64,000 bases of DNA from Pogonophryne albipinna (lineage: Eukaryota; Chordata; Actinopteri; Perciformes; Artedidraconidae). The position numbers and the translations under genes were made by a program. Position 1 is the first letter of the stretch; each line of letters begins with the position of its first letter. Of the stretch, positions 45,663-57,844 are shown piece by piece. The notes beneath the pieces are model-generated. The model saw only the letters and a list, made by a program, of their open reading frames with translations, was not told the origin of the DNA and did no database searches. Location: the NCBI GenBank assembly GCA_028583405.1, contig CM053256.1, forward strand, positions 15,654,107 to 15,718,106, given 5' to 3'.

Positions 45663-47530
45663 TTAATGTGACACTTGAGCCTGTTTCTCCCTCATCAGTT
45701 TTGTGAGTCTGGGGGAGATTGTTGCAACAGCTGTGACCAGGTTATTCTCCAAGTTGAGTCTGTTCCTGTGTTTAGTCTTGATGTGGGTCATGGCGGAGAA
45801 TGTCACCTCACACAGGTATTTGGACCCAAAAGGCAACAGTTCATTCAGGGCATGTTTCCCCAATTCAGGATACTCCTTCTCCACACCACACCAGAACTGT
45901 GTCAGTGGTGTGCTTGAGTACCTCATCTTCAGGCTCCTATCTGAGGACACATCTATGAGGTCTTCTTGCAGTCTGGCGGGAATGCTGCTGTTAATGCACG
46001 TCACAAATGGATTACGCACCCAGTCCAGTGTGGATGACTTGTTGTCAATATCAGGGAAGTAGGAGTTGAACTCATTCTTGAGCTTGGACAAATGTGTGTG
46101 TACTATTTTCACAATTGGAGCTCTGTCACATTCACCAGTAGCAATGTATGCGTTCAGCTGCAGGAAACAACTTGTATCCCCTTTTTCACATTTGCTCTGC
46201 CAGAGCTTGATCTTCTCCATGAATCCACACACTTTGTCATACAAGCTAAGAACATTTGTGTCTTTACCTTGAAAAGAGAGATTCAGCTGGTTGAGTTTGC
46301 TGAAAATATCAGAGAGGTATCCCAGCCGAGCTACCCAGTCAGCGTCGTCGAACATAGCCACAAGTGGGTGTGTGTGCTCCGACAGAAATGCCCTCACTTC
46401 ATTGCGTAGCTCGAACAGCCGCTGTAACGTCTTCCCTCGGGATAACCAGCGGACGTCAGTGTGAAGCAGGAGCTGTTTATGTTCTGACCCACCGTCTTCA
46501 CAAAGTGACTGAAACAGTCTATGATTCAAAGGCCTGGACTGTATGAAGTTGATCACTTTTACGGCATCATTCAAAACATCGTTTAACTCTGGACTCATTC
46601 TCTTGCTAGCTAATGCTTCTCGGTGAATCATGCAGTGCGTCCATGTAACGTCAGGGTTGACCTTTTTTATGTGGGCCATTAATCCATTTACTCTGCCGGT
46701 CATCGCCGCAGCGCCGTCTGTGCACACATGAGAGCAGGATTTCCAATCCAGCTTGTGTTGAGAGAAAAAATTGTCAATAACATTAAAAACGTCCTGTCCG
46801 GTAGTTCTCCCCGTGAGTTTCTTGCAAAACAGAATGTGCTCGTTCATCTCCAAAGTGTCTTTGTAACGCACAAACGCAATCAGTTGTGCTTCCCCACTGA
46901 CATCCGTTGATTCGTCCAACTGCAAAACGAACATACCAGACGCTTTACATTTTTCCACCACTTGGTCAATAATGTCAATTCCCATGTCGTCGATCCGATG
47001 GCACACAGTATTATTTGACAACGGCACTTTCTTCAGGACATCAGCTGCTTTCTTATCGAGCATAGTTTCTGCGAGAATTATAGCAGCAGGCAAGATTAGC
47101 TCTTCGGCTATGGTAAATAGCTTTTTCGATTTAGCAACGAGTATCGACACGGCATAAGATGCCTCCAAGGCCTTGGTTGAGACCGATGTCGCTTTCTTTA
47201 GTTTTTCTTGGCTTCCCTTAAATTCAGCCAGCTTTTGGTGGAAAACTCTGCAGGCTTACCCACACAGGCGGGATGTCTAGTACTAAGGTGCCGATGTAAA
47301 TGGGATGGTTTCATGCTATTATTAGAAAGCACGTCGCCACAGATGAAACACATTGACTGCGGTGGCTCTGTAGTTGTGACCGTAAACCCGGAGAGCACAT
47401 AATGTTCACCAAACTGACGATTCTTCACCTTCTCTGTTTTCATTTCCTTGAGAACGGGTTCTCCTGATTCAGCAGTATCACCTGTGCTGTTGTTTCTGGA
47501 TGAACCAGCTCGACTCAGCCATTGATCCAT
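45663..47530 (-). pseudogene. hAT-superfamily transposase, BED finger, one frameshift
   Basis: The start is Met codon 47530-47528 (MDQWLSRAGS). Residues about 61-86 form a BED zinc finger: CFICG, then HLHRHLSTRH (Cys-x2-Cys, His-x4-His). One missing base in the A-run 47242-47245 shifts the frame. The second frame then runs without stop to 45663. It holds the RNase-H-like hAT core: LQLDESTD (first Asp), CTDGAAAM (second Asp), TDVRWLSRG with the conserved Trp, and YLCEVTFSAM with the catalytic Glu, followed by the dimerisation region THIKTKHRNRLN. The total would be about 620 residues. It resembles ZBED5/SCAND3/FAM200-type hAT proteins. With one lesion it is probably inactive, unless the missing base is a sequencing or assembly error in a homopolymer. 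Confidence 0.9.
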
Positions 47531-47824
47531 AATGATTATGTTAACAGAAATTTTGATCTCAATAAACACCAGCGCATTCACTTGATAGGATGTTGATATT
47601 TTGCTAGCTAGCAAGAAAACCAGCGCGCCACTACAATGATGATGACGATGTAACACCTGACAGTCCGGCGGGAAGCTGAACGCCGCGCCAATAATAATAT
47701 ATAGCCAGCAAATTATTACTTAATTTGAATGCCCCCAATTTTGGCTACATTATTACAGATTATGCATTATTCATTATTTGGGTACAGTTTTCCTGTAAAA
47801 TTTGTAATAAAAAAAAATCTAAAA

Positions 47825-47845
47825 TCTTTTTTTTTTTTTTTTTTT
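47825..47845. repeat. poly-T run
   Basis: T-run of about 18 bases inside the hAT element. Confidence 0.9.
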
Positions 47846-48374
47846 AACTTTTCAAAATCTTTTCACGTACCCCCTGGGGACCACCCACGTACCACTAGGG
47901 GTACGCGTACCCCCGGTTGGGAAACACTGGCCTAGAGGGTCCTGACGGCTCGCCACTGGTTACTCCATGTTTACTAGCTATAACATTAACGTTACATCAC
48001 TCTCGCAGATATCACCATTAGATTCACAAACCTGAAACATCATCCATTTCTTCACTGCTGATGATGACATTGTTGTCAGCTGCTGATACTGCTGCTGCTG
48101 CAGCTTGTGGCGCCTGCTTCGATGAAAATAACTTTCTAATATCCATAACTTTATAGGCTATTAGCTTAAAACTCGTCAGGCACTAGGAAGGATCACTTCT
48201 TCTTCAGGGCAGGGAAGGCTACGCAGTACGCAGGCTAATGTCCCGCAGCGGCTGCCTCTCTGGTGGACTCCGGTACTGCACATTACTCACGAGACGTTTT
48301 TAAAAAAAAATTGTTTTATATAGGTATGGCCCTAAAATATATTATTCAAATATAGCATGATAGGTCCACTTTAA

Positions 48375-49085
48375 GAGTAGATTTGCTGGGCTCTGAATTT
48401 CCCTATTCTTACAAAAGATATGACCAGCATTTTATGAAGTTTGCATTAAAAAAATACATTTCAAAGGATCCAATGTTCCACTAATTCTTTAACTTTAGGT
48501 GGTCTATACCCTAACTCTAACCCTATCTGCTTCACATGTAGTTTGATAATTATTTTCAGTCTGAAGAGTTCTGTGGCTTCAATAACTCTGAGCAGCATCT
48601 GCACTGTGGTCTGACATGTTTGCATGGACCTATGGCATGGACACATTGTGAGCTTATTAGTTGATTGGCTCCTACTGATGATTTGCATTTTAAGATACAT
48701 TTAAAAAGCACCATTTTTTTCATATGTCACATTTAACATATTTTGCATGTCTGAAACATCCCTGAATAAACTAACCTATCATAGGGAAATGTTCTACTTT
48801 CAAGGGTGAACAATTTCACTTGGCCGACCTCATCAGTGAAATCTCCCTGTCTTTCTGCTCCCATGTCTTTATGTCCGCTTTTCCTTCACTCTTACTGTCA
48901 TGCCAATTTCTATCCAAAGATTTTTCAATTGAATTGCACAAAATAATAACACACTTCAGGACTTGAAAATGTCTTAGTTGATGCCAGAGTTTTTTCTTTG
49001 ACTGGAAATCACCCAGCTGTAATGCTAATGCAATTAATGCTCTATTCATTGGGAGGGACACGCACACGAACATGCCCTCACACAC
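48375..49085. other. intronic DNA, no gene seen
   Basis: AT-rich unique-looking sequence. One ATTTGCAT octamer near 48681 stands alone. Confidence 0.55.
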
Positions 49086-49088
49086 TTG

Positions 49089-49166
<78 letters not shown>
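49089..49166. repeat. (AC)n microsatellite
   Basis: About 38 AC units. Confidence 0.97.
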
Positions 49167-49169
<3 letters not shown>

Positions 49170-52100
49170 AATGTGCAAAAAAGTTTTTTCCTTTCATCAC
49201 TTGCTGCTTGCATGATGGAGACACAAAATGAGGGGGTCCGGGCACAGAGCGAATCCAAATGCCCACTTAAGGTCTTTTTCATTCCCTCAATTTTCTTTGG
49301 CTTCTCTGCATTTGATAGACAGAGAGACAAAATGAGAGCTGGCGTACGGCTGCCTCGCGCTCAGTCACACGCTGGCCGTTATGCCAGCACCTCCTGGTAC
49401 CACAAACACACACACATTTATAATTCACACACACACACATTTGCACAGACTAGGGGCTCATATGTTAGGTCTCAAAAATGTCTTCCTATTTATTAACTTA
49501 ATGTTTTAAAATGCACAAAACTCTCCATTGTAGGCCACTCAAAAGTGATATGTCACTTGATATAGTATCTGTTTACTGTTGTGACCCTTAGCTTCCTGGC
49601 TTTTATTGTGTTTTTCCCTCCTGTCAAATGTTCTTCTTATAAATAAGGATAGGGTGGTTTGTTTATTGGATATGGCTTTCACACTAATAATGTATTAACC
49701 TTTAATTCTGTCTACTAAGTTTTACATGTGTTTGTCTCACCTCTCTGACTCTATCAAGCTGTGCTACGGTGTGGGTCTCAGCTCGCTGTTCTGTCATTAA
49801 ACATACCGTCTCGCTTTGTCATAGCGCCAAGTTCATATTCTAGTAAACTGGCAATATCCACCTGAAATAATGTAAAGATTTGTCTGATTTACAATTTGTT
49901 AACTCTATGCCTGTGCAGTCTGGGTTTATGGATAAATGTTCTTATTGAGATCTGTGTTTTGAGTACATTTTAAGGATTTCAGGCAGTGTTTTGCTGTTTT
50001 CTTAGCTCAGCCTACCAAGGCTCTGTATGTTAAAACACTAGTGTGGTACATAATCTCATGTCGTCCCAATTTACTAATGTGTGTGCACATTAGTTTGTAA
50101 AACAAGTACTCCTTTTGGCAGTGGCATGTGGGACATCATGTAAAACCACCACACACGTATGGTCACAGAAGTAACAATCAGTGTCCTCGTAAATGAGTTG
50201 AGGGCTTTAACATGGAAGCACAGGGGCTTTCAGCAGTCTTCCATCATGGTTTGGAGAGACGCAGTGAAAAGGCGGTTTATTACTTCTGGAGAACTGGGAC
50301 TTAGTTGGCATCCATGCCAAGTGTGTGGGATAAGGAGTGGTATTTGTGTATTTGTCTGTGTGGGGTTTGTCAGGTGGATAGATGCCCAGGCAGCTTGGAG
50401 AGAGTTGTGTGTGTATGAGTGTGTCGTGTAGTTTCTTGTAGGGTTACCCTCTGAGAGAATGCTAACATTGATGCACATGGAGTGTTTATGTTTTGCGTGT
50501 GCGTTGAAAAACGACTCAACAATATTGACTGGTCTTCAAGCTAAAAGCTAAGGTTACTTTTCAATCCGGACTGTGTGTGTGTGTCGTTTATCTTTATGTG
50601 AGCATAACTAAGCACGCATGAGTTCTGCATAGATTTAAGTTCAGTCTATAATGAACCTAGACATTTGTGTCTTGCCACAATAATTATGCTGTATATCAGA
50701 GTCCACTACACTCATTTGTTCAATTATGAATTCCTTTCTGCTGTTGCAATGTTTCACTGTTGCCCTCAGCATTTTGAAATGAATCTGTCCTGTATATCAT
50801 TTTGGTTAGCATGCGAGTCTGAGGGTGATTCTTCTTTAGAGTGATGGCATCCTCTGCCCTGCTGTTCACTTCCTCAGCAGGAACACACCCAGTAGCATAA
50901 ACTGCTAATGGAGCAGCTCCTGAACACTAAAAAGTCAATTAGTATGGATATTTGGGTGTGCGCGTGTGTGTGCGTTTTAAAATGCCGAAATCTATAGCGT
51001 AATTCAATGTCAGAGACCTTTTTAAATCAATGAACGCAGAATGCATTAAAGAAACAGTTGCCCAACAGCATGTAATTAAATTGCTGTGTTTGTGTGTGTG
51101 TGTGTGTCTTGGATTTCTCCACTTGGCTGTCTCTAGTAATTTGTATGATCAAGGGAATGTATGCTTAACAAATTCGAACCCAACTCGGAGTTGTGTACTT
51201 CTGTTTTCACAATTTGCCAATTCCCACATTATATTTACATTCATTTCAATATCATTTAGAAATTCATGAACCAAACCTAAGAAAGGAAAATCATTAATGT
51301 TAATTGAAAAGAGACACACAACACACACAACTCTTGGAACAAGTCCAAATGTATGTGCTGTGTGTATACTGTGCATTTATAACAGATGTGTAGGCTGGCT
51401 AATGAATATATAGTATGGCCCACGGCAACAGGACTGTCTTTCGTTTGCTCAGCGTGGTTTTGGCAGAAGTTGTTTTTTAAACGTAGAGCCGTAGATTGTA
51501 GTCCGCTGTTGACAAAGGGGTTTGTTAAACTGATCTGCTTTACCGTCCGTATACGTCTCATGTCACAGGATAAAACTAAGGTTTAAGATAAGAGATTTGG
51601 TCTGAGTTATGATGCATGTTTTGATAATATCCAAAGAGCACAATTTCTTTGTTTATTTAGAGCTATTAGGTGTGCATGATTCTGTATTTTGTGAGCAAAT
51701 TACTGAAGACGAACAAAACCAAATTCAAAACAATTAAGAAAAATCTAGAAAAAAACCTTTACATTTTAAAGCCCTTTACAAACCTTGAATTTAATGTAAC
51801 CGTAAAGACAGAACTGCTATGAGGTTCTCATTAACAGTTTTCAAATGATTACATACGTTAGATATTAATAACGGAGTAAAAGATGGTAAATATGCAGTAT
51901 AGCCCATTGCTTCATCTCTTGATTAGTAAGATGTCCACTGATGTTGGGCAAGTGATTTTACGTCATTGATTTCTGATCACATATTACCAGAGGCCATTCT
52001 TGACAAATAAAATCATTAAAGTGAAAATCCACCCTAAAACCCATATTAACATATGTTATTCCACAGCATTTATTTCAATCAACACGTGTCTTTCAAAAAC

Positions 52101-55100
52101 CTAGCTTTCAGAAGGCCGAGGCCATAGACTGTCAGATGACAGATCTTTGAAATGACAAAAGCTGAGCTTCATTAATAATGGATCAGAGACTGACCGAAAC
52201 CATGAACACTGCTCACCCACACAAACACATACATATATATTTGTCTAGTTTGTTCTTCCAAGAACCAGAATGCTCATATTGCATGGAGCAGTTTATTTTG
52301 GCCTTAAATAATGTTGTTTTAAATGAACCAACACACTGAAAGTGACTGACATTTAGGCCCAAAATGTTTCTTTTTCATCAAGAAATGACAGCCAGGTATA
52401 AACAATCTGAAATCTGCAGTGACCTTTAGAGTTGTTTACTAAGGGCAGTTGTTTTATGGCTGTGTTCAGCCAGTCAAGCTGACGCACAGGCATGGATTTG
52501 TAGCTGGCTGGACACACACACGCACACGTACACGTACACATGCAAACAGACAGAGACACGCTCACAGAGCTTCCTGCCTGGGGCTGGTTTTGGTACAATC
52601 CAGGGATTGGCATTTAATCTGTCAGTCCTACAGGGCATTAGCCTACATTTTGGGGTACATGCAGACACAGAATAGTCAGAGACAGACTGACAGGAACAGA
52701 GGGAAAGTAGACCCACGGACAGGGAGGGGAGGTAAAGAGAGTGCAGCAGAGTTGATTGTGTTGGCCTCAATGAGTCCAGACCGGTATGAGAACCACTACA
52801 ATGCAGAGTATGTCCCGTACACAACTTTGCTTGTTACATTTCATCTTCATCTTTATAGTTCTGTATAGTTTTGATGTCAACTGTTCTGGTACATAATACT
52901 TAATTAGGTGTTTTGTCTAGTAGGGCATGAGAGGATGGTTTGTTTCTTCTAAATGAGTCATTCAAATATTTTTGCTTTGTGCACCCTTCTGTTTTCCTTC
53001 CGTTTTGTCTGCCAGCACTTTTACAACATAATAGCTTTTACATTGACAAACTGCAGTCCTCTACATGTCACAGTTGAACTGCTTTCCCCTCTGGTAGATA
53101 AAAAATCATGTGCATAACACAGACTTTTTCTGTGTTTTATTCTACCTTGTTATGTTCAGTTCTTCTTTTGGTAAGGTAAAATACCTTGAGGCGGCATGTG
53201 ATTCAGTATGAAGTGAGTAGTCAAAACAAGCATTACTTTCCATTGTTGTCCAATACAACCCTGTCAGATCCGTGATTTATTCATTATAAAGACCATAAGA
53301 CCTGGAGGCTCGACTCTGCTCTTTTCAAATGTACTGTTGCCACTATAGAAGTATGCCAGTTTTCACTATATGCAACCCTGTCGTTCCCTGTGTCAAACTA
53401 AACCTGTCTGTCTGATATTCCTAAATCATTTTTCACATCATTTAAAAGTTTGCCTCATTGGCTGCTCCAGATCCAGATATATGCCCGACAGCAACCTTCG
53501 GATAAGGTTCTCTTCACCAGAGTGCTGAAAATGTTCTGGAACAATGTTAGATCCCCCTTCATACACATCGGTTCCAGCTTTGATCTAACTCACATTAGCA
53601 TGAACCTGTTAACAGGACTTTCAGCAATCCTCAGGTATCTAGTGTTCCAGACTTATCCTTTAAAAAAATAATGTACCTGCTGTCAGGCTAGACTAGTGAT
53701 GACAACAACAGACATTCAGACCCAATTTTGTGCAAGGAATGCTGAAAGTGAACTAACAGTCTTACCTTTTGAAAGCTCGCAATCAGAAAAGGTTAGGGCA
53801 AAGCAGGCATCGGAAGGGATGAATGTAAAGTGCTGAGAGGCTAATACTGTTTAAAACCCTGTAACTTCTACTTTTATCAGCTTCTTTCAGCTTTAAAAGA
53901 TCAGGTATTATGTTCTCATTTCCAAAGCTGGTTTACAGTGTATACAGCTCTATTAGTGGAATGTCAAGTCTGAGGTTGTTTTGATATCTTGTAAATATTG
54001 GGTAAAAAAACACAAGATAGTGTAAACAACTTCTTGTTGTATGAATGTGTCTGTTGTTAACCACACACACAAGCACACACAGACACAGATGAAAACCATA
54101 GAGATCCTATTAGTTAAGCCTAGCTGCAGACTCCCCCCTATTTATAAATATGCCTTGAAGAAATGCACAGTACAATACACGATCAGTTGTGATTATTTCA
54201 GACAGTTCTGTGTCCAAGCCATAGTCTGGCCATCTGTAGGCTTCTTTGATGTATGTTTTTAGTAATGTCTACCATTCTATACCACATTTGTATGTGCCTG
54301 TTGATGTTTACATTCAGTATATATGGAGAATACTGTTTGTGTGTGGTGTGGGTCTGTGTGTGTGTGTGTCGGTGCTTGTATGCTGAATCCTCCTCACAAA
54401 CAACTTGTCACATCCGCTCTACTGAGTGGGTTTGAGTGCAGGTCTCAGCACAGTATGTGGCCCTGGTATCCAAGTCTCGTGCACCCGTCGGTATGTTGCT
54501 GAAGCGCGGGGCCGATCACAGCATGGGACTAACGGCCTGAGCCCGCAGCCTTTCCCTCCATCTAACCCAATCTCGTTAAACATGACTTATCTCTGAATTC
54601 TGCCCCTGTCCATTTACTGTCTCCAGTATGTATATGCTTGTCTGTAGACCACTATGTGCACCTTTTTTCCCCACTATTGGTATAAAACATCCATACATAC
54701 GTTGACAAATGAAACCCTTATATGTTATTTCTCTAAGAAGTGGAGAGAGCAAACACACATTGCATTCCCACATTTTCTTATCCTCCAAGATTAGTTTGCA
54801 TGTGCTTTTTTGTACTAAAACATTTAACTTATTTAGGGCTTGCTATTAACATTCATTACCTTCAATTTTAATTGACAAGAAATTAACAAGAAAAATACTT
54901 AATTATTTATCTGCTCAGGGTTTGGTTCAAGTCTTTTTATATATTATATTTGCCCGTTTTACAATTAACAATGCTGACAGTAAGATAAAGGATTTCCTAA
55001 TAAAACAATGTATAGGTTTGTCAAAATGACCCCTCTCGATCATCACTTGAACCCAAGTATACCATATCCTCGGCCTGTATTTTTTCATTTGACTCTTTTT

Positions 55101-55250
55101 CCGGACATAACTAGTAGGGGGTAGAATGTGAGCATGCATCCACGAAGAAACTATAATAAAAAGGGAGACAGAGCGTAGAAAAAAACACAACAAATAGCAA
55201 GGTGAAAATTCGATCCCACAAAGCTCATTTAAAAATGAAAGTGAATCTGT
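49170..55250. other. intronic DNA, no gene seen
   Basis: Largest repeat-poor part of the window. It has short TG/CA runs (51087-51106, 52510-52545, 54350-54369) and no transposon end. GC-richer sequence at 54370-54580 stands out, but I see no exon. It is a reasonable place to look for conserved noncoding elements. Confidence 0.5.
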
Positions 55251-55260
55251 TGACACCGAC

Positions 55261-55720
55261 TGTAAGGGAAACTTCTGTGTAGCAATGCAGTGGGAATCAC
55301 CGACTCATGAAGGAGACACAGGACGAGCAGGAGTTCTGATGTCAAACACTGGTAGTTTAATACAAGCATCGGCCGAAGAATTCATATCACAAGTCACAGC
55401 AGCCAAAGGTTCTGACTGCACGGGTGCGTTGTCATGTCAATTCTGATCAGCCTATCTCTCCAATAGACCTTTAACTAGTTTACAGAGAGTCAACCCACAT
55501 ATTGGGGGAAGGTGTACGTGAACACCTGGAGGCACTGAATCACTTATCTGACTCTAATGGCTCTATGACCGAGCGTTGACCGGTCATAAAACTGGTAATG
55601 TCAGCAATAGCAAAGATGTCCCATTCCCTAAGACAGATAACAGACTTAGGGTTCGGTCGTAAAACGTCAACAGGCCGAAAGGTCAAATATCTTAAGTAAA
55701 GACAAAATGAATCCCTAACA
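55261..55720 (-). mobile_element. solo LTR, 460 bp, with 5-bp target duplication
   Basis: Read on the minus strand, the unit starts TGTTAGGGATTC and ends TTCCCTTACA (TG...CA). The 5-bp word CCGAC (plus strand) lies directly outside both ends (55256-55260 and 55721-55725). An ATTAAA-type polyadenylation signal on the minus strand is at 55356-55361. No internal retroviral or retrotransposon genes adjoin it, so it is a solo LTR left after LTR-LTR recombination. The family (gypsy-type or endogenous retrovirus) cannot be set. Confidence 0.75.
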
Positions 55721-55729
55721 CCGACTAAC

Positions 55730-56555
55730 ACCCTTGGTTCGGGAGCATGCACTTCTGGTGGCGGTGAGTCAGTGAGCCAACTCTGATTGTTGTGTTTACA
55801 ACTGATCAAATCCTACTCATTCTGTCTTAAAGCTTTCTTCCCATATCGAGGAAAGTTTTAAGCCTGCAGGAAAAATACTCATGTTCTTCAGTGTCCTTAT
55901 TGTGTTGTGTTACTCTTAGGGATGTGTGTGCATGAGTGGTCCCTTTTAATAAAAGGCTGTCACATAGTTGCTGTTCTTATAAAATCTTCCTGGACCACAA
56001 TAACAAACTCCAGCCTCCATGCGTTCAGACGCCAGGTGAAATCTTGCATTTTTTTCAAGCGTTTTAATTTAAGTTTTCCTCATTTAATATAGTTATTATT
56101 CAAATAGGGAATTCTAAAGGACTCACTGATCCTGTTGGTCATTTCAACTTCTATACTTCTATAGGAATGTGACTGAGATAAGGATAATAAGTAAAACATA
56201 TTATTTAAACAGGAAACATAGAAAAGAAAGGTCATCACCTTATGAGTTCCACTCCATGTAGTGTCTGCTTTTGTTATTTAAAGAGAGGATCAATCATATT
56301 TAAATGAAAGTCAAATCGTAGACATACGTTTTCTACCGAGGGGTTTCATACTGCGGTTTCAGATTAAGGCTTTAAACATTTGTGGAAGGATGAGTCTGGA
56401 AATGGGACCAGCCATTTATAATTGACTTTGTAAGAGAAATAATGAAAGTGTTTGTAGTGTAGAAAGGGAACATATCCCTGATTATCCTTGCTTGAGGTTT
56501 GTAGATGATGGAAACATGTGGTTATGTTCATGTTATGTTATAACTCTGTTGTACA
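55730..56555. other. intronic DNA, no gene seen
   Basis: AT-rich DNA with nothing recognisable. Confidence 0.55.
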
Positions 56556-56895
56556 CAATGGGTTGCAGGGCTCGACATTATAAATGGCCCGCTGGCCCGG
56601 AAGCACTATTTAGACACCCCGGGCCAGCATAACGTACTTTCCACTTGCCCGCTCGGGCCACTAAAAAATATTGCTTTAAAAAAAAAAAATTGTCCTGTGG
56701 TATTGGTATTTTTGACTAGCAATTTTATTTTATTTTCGTTTATTAACGCTACAACATAGCGTTTCGTGAGTCGGTTGTCATTGTTGGGTGAAAAGCAAAC
56801 AGCCGTTTGCTGCGGAGCGCAGTGCGAGCAGGCTCCCGTGAGCGGGAGCGCGCTCCTTCACTACAGACTTTCTCGCCACCTAACCATTCGTCAAA

Positions 56896-57033
56896 ATGTT
56901 TTTAATACCAGCGGTAACTGGCCAAGCGCCGGGCAAAAAACAATCTTCAAATAAAAGAAAGTCACCGGAGGAGTTAAAGGAGAGTGACAGGGAGCATGAG
57001 AAAAAGAGGGAGAGAAAGTTTCAGCCAGCTTGA
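56896..57033 (+). pseudogene. N-terminal remnant of the hAT transposase
   Basis: The frame starts MFLIPAVTGQAPGKKQSSNK and continues as a Lys/Arg/Glu-rich tail with KKRERKFQPA before a stop. In related transposases FQPA is followed by Trp and a zinc-finger region. Here a one-base loss makes the stop. The nested MITE follows directly, and no catalytic region is present. Confidence 0.55.
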
Positions 57034-57047
57034 TCGATGGAGTTGGC

Positions 57048-57292
57048 GTGCAGTGACGCGTCCTAAAACCCTTTTATATTCTATCGATTAGATTTATGAT
57101 TAGAAAATTATAAAAGTAGGGTAGACATGTGGATATTATCCGGCTGAACAAAACGTGCATTTATCAAACAGGTTTGTTTTCCACAGACCTTATTTCCAGC
57201 TATTTTCCAAAATCCTATGGAGAAATCCCATTGCTCTTTTGTCGAGGGTACCAGCAGCTTACTTCCTGGTTTTAGGACGCGTCACACTGCAC
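57048..57292. mobile_element. 245-bp MITE nested in the hAT element
   Basis: The left arm GTGCAGTGACGCGTCCTAAA is inverted at the right as TTTAGGACGCGTCACACTGCAC, with a 2-base length difference. The internal 200 bp are noncoding. It interrupts the transposase remnant, so it arrived after or within the hAT element. Confidence 0.75.
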
Positions 57293-57844
57293 CTCTCAAT
57301 ATGATGCCAGTATAAACAAGGTCTTCTGTCGGCTCTGTGCCGACCTATGCTGACAAGTAAGTGAAGAGTAGAAAATATAAAGGTATTGGCTTTAGGGAAA
57401 TGTCCCAGCAGTTTAGGATAATGAAGGATCTAATCTAATCTAAATAAAAAAATAAAATATATATTATTAATCTATAGCCATTACATTTCTAACTACTAAT
57501 GACAGGAAGGCAGAAAGCGCATTATACAAATAATAATACTCATAATAATAGCAGACATTTTTTAACAATGACCACAATATCATTATTTTAATAAACCAAA
57601 TATGAACAATTGAGGAAAATGAGGAAGAACTGATGATTCAAATGTTGTAGTACAAGTAGTAATGTAGTTAGTGCATAGATTACTATTGCAACAAATGTGT
57701 TCATTTTCTTCATTATTAGTCGATTTTTTTTGGACGAATGCTCTGGGCCAGTGGTTACAATGGTGGGGCCAGTGATAATACAATTCCACCGGCCCGGAGG
57801 TCCAGTGACATTTTACCCTGAATGTCTACCCCTGGGTTGTATTA

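Larger units (their letters stand above)
45410..47958 (-). mobile_element. hAT transposon carrying a ZBED-type transposase
   Basis: A minus-strand transposase (45663-47530) is flanked by CAGTGGCAGC at 45410 and the inverted end GGCTCGCCACTG at 47947-47958, which reads CAGTGGCGAGCC. That gives about 2.5 kb, a normal hAT length. A second hAT-type end (AAACACTG at 47922-47929) lies 29 bp inside and may belong to a small nested element (GTACCCCTAGTGGTACG palindromic region, 47864-47929). Target duplications are not readable because the left flank is a TG microsatellite. Boundaries are tentative. Confidence 0.55.
44823..48370. mobile_element. TTAA-bounded composite element (copy 3, 3.5 kb)
   Basis: TTAA at 44819-44822 precedes AGGGGACCTATCATTC, and CATGATAGGTCCACT precedes TTAA at 48371-48374. 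The first ~163 bp (to about 44985) and the last ~60 bp match copy 2. The interior holds a retroposon tail, a TG microsatellite and a hAT transposon with its transposase gene. Most likely a TTAA-type element received a hAT insertion. Two separate solo ends in chance facing orientation cannot be excluded. Confidence 0.6.
56566..57832 (+). mobile_element. nonautonomous hAT-like element
   Basis: The left end CAGGGCTCGACATTATAAA and the right end GAATGTCTACCCC(TG) are inverted relatives. TGGGTTG flanks both sides (56559-56565 and 57833-57839), 7 of a probable 8-bp duplication. The subterminal regions are rich in GGCCCG or GGGCCAG words on both sides. The interior has the start of a transposase frame and a nested MITE. 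Confidence 0.7.

Noticed and set aside
44553..47929. One hAT element spanning these two CAGTGTTT-type ends
   Set aside because: The flanking 8-mers differ at three positions, and a TTAA element end lies inside on one side only. Pairing is not secure.
53450..53671. 73-codon frame with a less biased composition, considered as an exon
   Set aside because: No family recognised and no convincing flanking splice sites.
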